Below are positions 7,296 to 11,226 of a stretch of 11,226 nucleotides of DNA, piece after piece; position 1 is the stretch's first letter, and each line of letters opens with the position of its first letter. The notes under the pieces were generated by a model that saw nothing but the letters and a program-made list of their open reading frames with translations, was not told the origin of the DNA and did no database searches. The stretch is from contig DKND01000132.1 in the NCBI GenBank assembly GCA_002470605.1, forward strand, positions 38,196 through 49,421, read 5' to 3'. The stretch is from Opitutia bacterium UBA7397. GTDB lineage: Bacteria > Verrucomicrobiota > Verrucomicrobiia > Opitutales > UBA953. The translations under genes and the position numbers were made by a program.

Positions 7296-9053
7296 ATGGA
7301 TCGCAAAAACTTCCTACTGGGTATGGCGTGCATGGTCGGCGCTTTCGCCCTTTTCTTCTTCACAAAGCCAGTGCCAACGCCGGCGGGCAAAGCCCCGGCG
7401 GCCGCGGTTAGTCCAGGCATTCCTGCTGCGGCGGTGGCTAAGGTTGTGCCAGCTCTGGCCGCTTCTGGAATGAGCGGTCAGGCCGTGGAAGCCGCTACTG
7501 CACAGCGTTTTGTCCGCGAGAATGGCGCGATACGCGTGACCTTCACGAGCCGCGGTGGTGCGGTGGAGAAAGTAGAGCTGATCCATGAGTACGCCGATGT
7601 CGAAAAGCATGACCGCGTTTTCTTTAATCGGGGTAATAGCGAAGCTGCTCTCACCTTGGCCGTACAGAATCCGATCACGAAATCGATTGATGCTCTGCAC
7701 TCCGAATTTAAGCTACAGACGCCGGAAGTAGCGAATGCGATCACGCTGGTCGGCACACTGGCTGACGGCTCAAAGGTTATCCGGAGCTACTCTTTCGCCG
7801 CCAAGGATGCCGAAAACGCCGAGCCTTACTCTTTGCGGTTTTCGACTAAGATCATCCCGGCGACGGCAGGCGTTCCGGCGCCCCGAGTTTGGGTTTCGAC
7901 GGGCTGTTGGCGTCCGACCGTCGGCGATTCGGCTAATCAATTCCTGTCCGTGCTCGCTTCCGATGGCGATGAGCTCACGCGCGTAGGCCTTGATGTCTTT
8001 ACGGATTCAAACGGCCTCTTCGGCTTAGGGGCGCACAAGGCTGTGGCTGAGCATACTGCCGCCTCGGCGTCTAAGCCTCTGGCTTGGGTGGCGTCGGGCA
8101 ACCAGTTTTTCGCTTCGATTGTTAGGGCCGATCCGGCGGTACGTGGGGTACGGACGGATGTTCTGGTCCGCCCCGTCGAATTTGATGGCGGTAAACGCGG
8201 CGTGCAGGCTTTCGCGTCCTGGGAGTCGCCGCTGGGGGCGGATTTATCTTCTTACGTCGAAGGGGATTTCTTTGTCGGTCCAAAGGAGTATGCCCGACTG
8301 GCGGCATTACCTGACAGCCAGGTTTCCGTCCTGCAATTCTCCAAGCTGCTTGGTTTTATTTCTTTTGGTGCGATCTGTAAATTGCTCTTAGCCTGCTTGG
8401 GTGGCGTGCACTGGATGCTGGATTGGAGCGGTAACTGGGCTTGGGGATGGGCGGTCGTCGTGCTGACGGTCCTGATCAAGTTGATCACCTGGCCGCTGAC
8501 CTCCACGCAGCAGAAGGCGGCGAAGAAGATGCAGAAGTTCGCTAAGCCGATGCAAGATATCCGCGAGAAGCATAAGGATAACCCCGAAAAGATGCAGAAG
8601 GAGCTCATGAAGCTTTACCAAGATAACAAAATCAATCCGTTCGCAGGTTGTCTGCCGATCCTCATCCAGATGCCGATTTTCTTCGGTCTCTATACCGCCT
8701 TCCAGACGACCGTGGAATTGCGGCTGCATTCTTTTCTTTGGATCTCCGATCTTTCGGCGCCCGATACATTATTCCATATCGCTAATATGCCCGTGAACCT
8801 TCTGCCGATTCTCATGGGTCTGACCATGTGGCAATCCATGCGGATGACGCCCAATCCTTCGGCGGATGGCTCCCAGAAGACGATTTTCCTGATGATGACG
8901 TTGCTTTTCCCCGTCATCTGTTACGCCATGCCGGCTGCCTTGACGCTTTATATGACGGTGCAGAACCTGTTGACGATGCTGCAGGCTTGGCTTACGAAAG
9001 ATGAAGCCGTCGAAGTGATTCCTCCCGCTTCGGGCAAGAAAGCTAAAGGCTGA
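7296..9053 (+). CDS. yidC: Membrane protein insertase YidC (Oxa1 family)
   Basis: YidC inserts and folds inner-membrane proteins, alone or with the Sec translocon. The 585-residue protein has the Gram-negative layout. A first membrane helix (about 5-22, starting MDRKNF as in many YidC proteins) is followed by an Ala/Pro-rich linker and a large periplasmic domain to about residue 345, then the conserved insertase core of five helices. Within the core, VLTVLIKLITWPLTS places Lys395 where E. coli has the groove Arg366, so the positive charge is kept. A basic amphipathic cytoplasmic loop (about 401-440, rich in Lys and Gln) precedes INPFAGCLPILIQMP, the most conserved family motif. The tail ends in KKAKG, a basic end that may touch the ribosome. 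The start is ATG 7296; a TTG at 7251 in frame would add 15 residues before the canonical start. No Shine-Dalgarno is present; the preceding bases are pyrimidine-rich. Confidence 0.96.
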   Translation: MDRKNFLLGMACMVGAFALFFFTKPVPTPAGKAPAAAVSPGIPAAAVAKVVPALAASGMSGQAVEAATAQRFVRENGAIRVTFTSRGGAVEKVELIHEYADVEKHDRVFFNRGNSEAALTLAVQNPITKSIDALHSEFKLQTPEVANAITLVGTLADGSKVIRSYSFAAKDAENAEPYSLRFSTKIIPATAGVPAPRVWVSTGCWRPTVGDSANQFLSVLASDGDELTRVGLDVFTDSNGLFGLGAHKAVAEHTAASASKPLAWVASGNQFFASIVRADPAVRGVRTDVLVRPVEFDGGKRGVQAFASWESPLGADLSSYVEGDFFVGPKEYARLAALPDSQVSVLQFSKLLGFISFGAICKLLLACLGGVHWMLDWSGNWAWGWAVVVLTVLIKLITWPLTSTQQKAAKKMQKFAKPMQDIREKHKDNPEKMQKELMKLYQDNKINPFAGCLPILIQMPIFFGLYTAFQTTVELRLHSFLWISDLSAPDTLFHIANMPVNLLPILMGLTMWQSMRMTPNPSADGSQKTIFLMMTLLFPVICYAMPAALTLYMTVQNLLTMLQAWLTKDEAVEVIPPASGKKAKG

Positions 9054-9069
9054 TTTTACCCACCTCACC

Positions 9070-9810
9070 ATGTCTGGTCATAGCAAATGGCACACGACGA
9101 AGCGGCATAAAGCCGTGATCGACGCTAAACGCGGAAAAATATTTTCCAATTTGGCGAAGGAAATTACCTTGGCCGCCCGGGCAGGCGGCGGGAACCCTGA
9201 GACGAATAGCCGCTTGCGCACCCAGGTCGATAAGGCCCGCGGAGCCAATATGCCGGCGGACAACATCAAACGTGCGATCCAGAAGGGCACTGGCGAAATA
9301 CCTGGCGTCGTCTACGAAGAAATTACCTACGAGGGCTACGGTCCAGCCGGCGTCGGGCTAATCGTTGAAGTCACCACGGACAATAAGAACCGAGCGGCGG
9401 CGGAGATTCGCCAGGCCTTCGGCGATAACGGAGGTAATATGGCCCAGACAGGCGCCGTATCGCATAGTTTTCAGCGCAAGGGACAGTTTCTGATCGGATT
9501 ATCCCAAATGGGCGAAGACGCCCTTATGGAGCTTGTTCTCGAAGCGGGAGCGGACGACGTGGTGAATCACGGCGACCACTTTGAAGTCCTCTGCGCCGTA
9601 GCGTCGTATGATGCAGTCGCCAAGGCCCTGCAGGGCAAAGCAATCAAGCCCGAGTCGAGTGAGATTGCTTATATCACGAGCGTACCGATGCCTGTGACCG
9701 AGGCGGCCGTGGCGAAGCAAGTCTTTGAGCTCATTGATGCTTTAGAAGCATTGGATGACGTGAAAGCCGTGCATGGTAATCACGAGATCAACGAAAAGTT
9801 ATTAGGATGA
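9070..9810 (+). CDS. yebC: YebC/PmpR/TACO1 family protein
   Basis: YebC-family proteins were long annotated as transcription regulators (PmpR), while mitochondrial TACO1 and some bacterial members act in translation, easing ribosome stalling at proline-rich stretches. The 246-residue length is standard. The N-terminus MSGHSKWHTTKRHKA with DAKRGKIFSNLAKEITLAAR is the family hallmark. NSRLRTQVDKARGANMPADN (46-65) and the block YEEITYEGYGPAGVGLIVE (81-99) are also diagnostic, as are NKNRAA and GGNMA further on. The three-domain order is complete, with no truncation. ATG 9070 follows the yidC stop by 16 bases, and the leader is C-rich (ACCCACCTCACC) with no Shine-Dalgarno, so the gene probably shares yidC's transcript. 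Beside yidC, a role in translation is easy to accept, but the sequence does not decide between DNA- and ribosome-related roles. The conserved start makes the gene model very secure. Confidence 0.95.
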   Translation: MSGHSKWHTTKRHKAVIDAKRGKIFSNLAKEITLAARAGGGNPETNSRLRTQVDKARGANMPADNIKRAIQKGTGEIPGVVYEEITYEGYGPAGVGLIVEVTTDNKNRAAAEIRQAFGDNGGNMAQTGAVSHSFQRKGQFLIGLSQMGEDALMELVLEAGADDVVNHGDHFEVLCAVASYDAVAKALQGKAIKPESSEIAYITSVPMPVTEAAVAKQVFELIDALEALDDVKAVHGNHEINEKLLG

Positions 9811-9976
9811 CGGGATGCCGAAGTGACCCCCGGGTAGGCATGGCTCGTCTGGGCTCCTTGCTTTCTTCGGCGAGACTGATTTGCGCTTAGAGATTTTCAG
9901 TGCGGCGAAATTGTTAGTAAAGCGACAGATGTTATTAAAATCAAAACGGGGATGACGGTATTGTTGACTAACGATT

Positions 9977-10021
9977 AAGGAGATCGCCGTGATTCATGAC
10001 GGTGGTCGGCGCTTTGCCTGA
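9977..10021 (+). CDS. Possible ten-codon leader peptide
   Basis: AAGGAG (9977-9982) is the strongest Shine-Dalgarno in the window, six bases before GTG 9989. The frame reads MIHDGGRRFA and stops at TGA 10019-10021. The peptide resembles nothing recognised and has no codon run pointing to attenuation by a particular amino acid. TTGACT (9964-9969) lies just upstream but has no -10 partner. The start codon falls inside the hairpin at 9982-10007. The frame could be a short upstream ORF controlling the HTH gene that begins 87 bases after its stop, or a chance match. The coordinates include the ribosome binding site. Confidence 0.3.
   Translation, partial: KEIAVIHDGGRRFA
9982..10007 (+). promoter_or_regulatory. 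Hairpin over the start of the ten-codon frame
   Basis: GATCGCCGT (9982-9990) can pair with ACGGTGGTC (9999-10007) to form nine base pairs including two G-U pairs, closing an eight-base loop. The GTG start codon of the small frame lies at the top of the 5' arm, and the last G of the ribosome binding site is its first base. The stem could limit initiation. There is no T run after it, so it is not an intrinsic terminator. Confidence 0.35.
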
Positions 10022-10038
10022 TTCGTCTTAATGTCGCG

Positions 10039-10067
10039 TTAATAATGTGACAAAAATATGGTAAAAT
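10039..10067 (+). promoter_or_regulatory. Candidate sigma-70 promoter for the tandem-HTH gene
   Basis: TTAATA (10039-10044), a 17-base spacer and TAAAAT (10062-10067) match four of six and five of six consensus positions. The -10 lies 41 bases before the ATG at 10109, giving a leader of about 35 bases, and the surrounding sequence is strongly AT-rich compared with the genes. The partly overlapping GTGACA (10047-10052) is too close to TAAAAT to serve as its -35. Confidence 0.45.
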
Positions 10068-10108
10068 AATTTGTAAAGCACCGCCATGTTATCTTTGTTG
10101 ATGTATTC

Positions 10109-10819
10109 ATGGGAAATTTTACGCGCAAATCCATCATCGAGCAAGTGGCTGCCGCCATCGAGTTCGACTTGGATCGTGGCATGTGGGACGCGAAGTTTCC
10201 TTCGATCCGTAAGTTGGTCGCGCATTATGACGTGAGTCTGATAACGGCATTTAAAGCCGTCAGTATGCTAGCGGAGAAAGGCGTCTTAGTTTCCGCCGGA
10301 CCTAATCGGCCGTTCATGGTCAGCCCGCTGATCAAGGCTCGTTTAAAAGCGTCGAGCAGCAAGTCGCCAGAAGCAGCCCAACCAGGTCTTCCGTTCTCGG
10401 CCATCCGTGAGTTAGCAAATGTCATCGAATCGGACATCGCGAAAGGGCTTTGGGGTAACCGGGTCCGCTCACTGCGTTCGTTTGCTACGCATTATAAGGT
10501 CAGCCTGGTCGTCGTTTATAAGGCTCTGGCTTTATTGCCAGACAGTTTGAGAAATGACGGACATGAGGTTCCGGCCGCCAAGATTAAGACCGCTTCCTTG
10601 AAGGAGTCCGTCCTTGCGCTCGACCGGAATAAAGTCGCCGTCATTATCGCGAGCCAGAAATCAGTAACCTTGCCTAAGCCCGAAGTTCTGCTGAAGCCGG
10701 AGGACTTTATTTTAACGGATTTACGCGAGGCCGATCTCGATGAATTTGATGCGATAACCTCGTGCTTGATTAAGGACGAAGCTCCGCGCTGTCTGGTCTT
10801 GGTTGGTGCCAAGCCGTAG
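10109..10819 (+). CDS. Putative transcription regulator with two tandem GntR-type HTH units
   Basis: The N-terminal 70 residues fit the GntR winged helix-turn-helix fold: IIEQVAAAIEFDLDRGMW, then FPSIRKLVAHYDVSLITAFKAVSMLAEKGVLVSAG, where the family usually shows LPSxRxLAxxxgVSxxTVxxAxxxLxxxGxL. Residues 98-143 repeat this pattern without gaps against 9-54, with about 17 of 46 identical positions by eye, including Gly-Leu/Met-Trp, Ser-x-Arg, His-Tyr-x-Val-Ser-Leu and Lys-Ala. The second copy lacks the wing, since Pro-Asp-Ser replaces the usual Glu-Lys-Gly-Leu. No FadR, UTRA, aminotransferase or LacI-like effector domain follows; residues about 152-236 are unrecognised. ATG 10109 has no Shine-Dalgarno, and earlier ATGs at 10086 and 10101 are in another frame. 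It likely acts as a DNA-binding protein; targets and signal are unknown. It stands alone between a structured spacer and a terminator-like hairpin. Confidence 0.75.
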   Translation: MGNFTRKSIIEQVAAAIEFDLDRGMWDAKFPSIRKLVAHYDVSLITAFKAVSMLAEKGVLVSAGPNRPFMVSPLIKARLKASSSKSPEAAQPGLPFSAIRELANVIESDIAKGLWGNRVRSLRSFATHYKVSLVVVYKALALLPDSLRNDGHEVPAAKIKTASLKESVLALDRNKVAVIIASQKSVTLPKPEVLLKPEDFILTDLREADLDEFDAITSCLIKDEAPRCLVLVGAKP

Positions 10820-10890
10820 CATCAGCGATCGATGGTCAAGTTCGGCTTGCCGGTTATTTCGTTAGAGTAACTGCTTGCGTAACAAAAGGG

Positions 10891-10922
10891 GCTCGCCGAC
10901 AAGCGGCGTCGCGGGTTTATTT
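10891..10922 (+). terminator. Possible intrinsic terminator after the tandem-HTH gene
   Basis: CGCCG (10894-10898), a five-base loop ACAAG, and CGGCG (10904-10908) form a GC-rich stem, with an outer GC pair possible across a small internal loop. The bases after it include GTTTATTT (10915-10922), a short interrupted T run. It lies 72 bases after the regulator's stop, and the distance between stem and T run is a little long for a classical terminator. Confidence 0.4.
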
Positions 10923-10970
10923 CGTAATATCCTTCTCACGGACGTGACATGACTGTAAGGTGACTGGGAC

Positions 10971-11226
10971 GTGGCCGCACCTTATCGTAAATCTAGCCGA
11001 GATGCTTCCGGGGTTCGCACGGCTGCCCGGGCGGTAATTCTGCAGGATGATAAAGTTTTGGCGGTCCGGATTCGCACGGAGGAGGGGGAGTTCCTGGTCC
11101 TTCCTGGCGGTGGTCAGAACCATGGCGAAACTCTTACGGATACTGTGAGACGAGAGGTGCTAGAGGAGCTGGGCTTGAAGGTCACGCCCCTTGCCTTGCT
11201 TTATGTCCGGGAATACGTGGGTAAGA
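10971..11226 (+). CDS. Nudix hydrolase (3' partial)
   Basis: Nudix enzymes hydrolyse nucleoside diphosphates linked to another moiety, using a metal-binding helix. The visible 85 residues carry a perfect Nudix box, GX5EX7REUXEEXGU: Gly47, Glu53, Arg61-Glu62, Glu65-Glu66, Gly68, hydrophobic Val63 and Leu69, with Glu65, Glu66 and Glu62 expected to bind the metal. The strand RAVILQDDKVLAVR (20-33) before it is the usual first strand of the fold. The frame has a stop at 10956-10958, and the first start after it is GTG 10971; an AAGG ten bases upstream is a weak ribosome site. The gene runs off the right edge, so substrate-specificity regions beyond the box are missing and no subfamily can be named. 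It follows the possible terminator of the HTH gene, so it is probably transcribed separately. Confidence 0.88.
   Translation, partial: MAAPYRKSSRDASGVRTAARAVILQDDKVLAVRIRTEEGEFLVLPGGGQNHGETLTDTVRREVLEELGLKVTPLALLYVREYVGK

Larger units (their letters stand above)
9811..10108. other. Gene-poor spacer with regulatory-looking sequence
   Basis: This 298-base stretch contains no long reading frame. A 7-base inverted repeat, GCCGAAG (9817-9823) and CTTCGGC (9865-9871), lies just after yebC with 41 bases between the arms; it could close a long stem but lacks a T run, so it is not a convincing terminator. TTGTTA (9911-9916), 16 bases, TATTAA (9933-9938) is a weak promoter candidate. It is followed by a ten-codon frame with a strong ribosome binding site, a hairpin, and a second promoter candidate near 10039-10067 ahead of the next gene. 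Composition becomes AT-rich from about 9905. Confidence 0.55.

Noticed and set aside
9817..9871. Inverted repeat GCCGAAG/CTTCGGC as the yebC terminator
   Set aside because: The arms are 41 bases apart and no T run follows, so intrinsic termination is not supported.
1..11226. CRISPR arrays, tRNA or rRNA genes, insertion sequences, integrases, toxin-antitoxin pairs
   Set aside because: No regularly spaced repeats, tRNA-like cloverleaf ends, transposase motifs or small paired genes were seen on either strand.

Overview
The window looks like chromosomal DNA of a Gram-negative bacterium. An MsbA-type lipid exporter, a glycosyltransferase family 9 (heptosyltransferase-like) protein and a YidC with a large periplasmic domain all imply an outer membrane. 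The protein styles, the near absence of Shine-Dalgarno sequences and a sulfatase-activating enzyme suggest the Planctomycetota-Verrucomicrobiota-Chlamydiota group, most likely Verrucomicrobiota. That placement is inference from protein style; no rRNA or tRNA gene is present to confirm it.

Bases 1-5410 hold a tightly packed forward run of four genes: an ABC exporter missing its N-terminus at the window edge, a GT9 family protein, a phytoene-desaturase/retinol-saturase-like FAD oxidoreductase, and an MFS transporter. Gaps are 1, 43 and 9 bases, so they are probably one operon. The first two fit lipid A/LPS export and core assembly. What the oxidoreductase and the MFS carrier contribute is unknown.

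Bases 5413-6552, on the minus strand, encode a membrane-anchored protein that keeps the features of a true formylglycine-generating enzyme, including both copper-binding cysteines. It converges on the MFS gene with two bases between the stop codons. It diverges from pyrE across 51 bases.

Bases 6604-9810 carry pyrE (orotate phosphoribosyltransferase), yidC (membrane insertase) and a YebC/TACO1-family gene, all forward. A TATAAT hexamer and a three-copy 7-bp repeat lie in the leader of yidC.

Bases 9811-10108 are a gene-poor stretch with promoter-like hexamers, a ten-codon reading frame that has the best Shine-Dalgarno of the window, and a hairpin over its start codon. Next come a small putative regulator made of two tandem GntR-type helix-turn-helix units with no recognised ligand domain, a possible terminator, and the 5' part of a Nudix hydrolase that leaves the window.

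No mobile element, CRISPR array, phage gene or toxin-antitoxin system was seen. The oddest items are the GT9 protein without its usual catalytic aspartate, the duplicated-HTH regulator with its structured leader, and the anchored formylglycine-generating enzyme.
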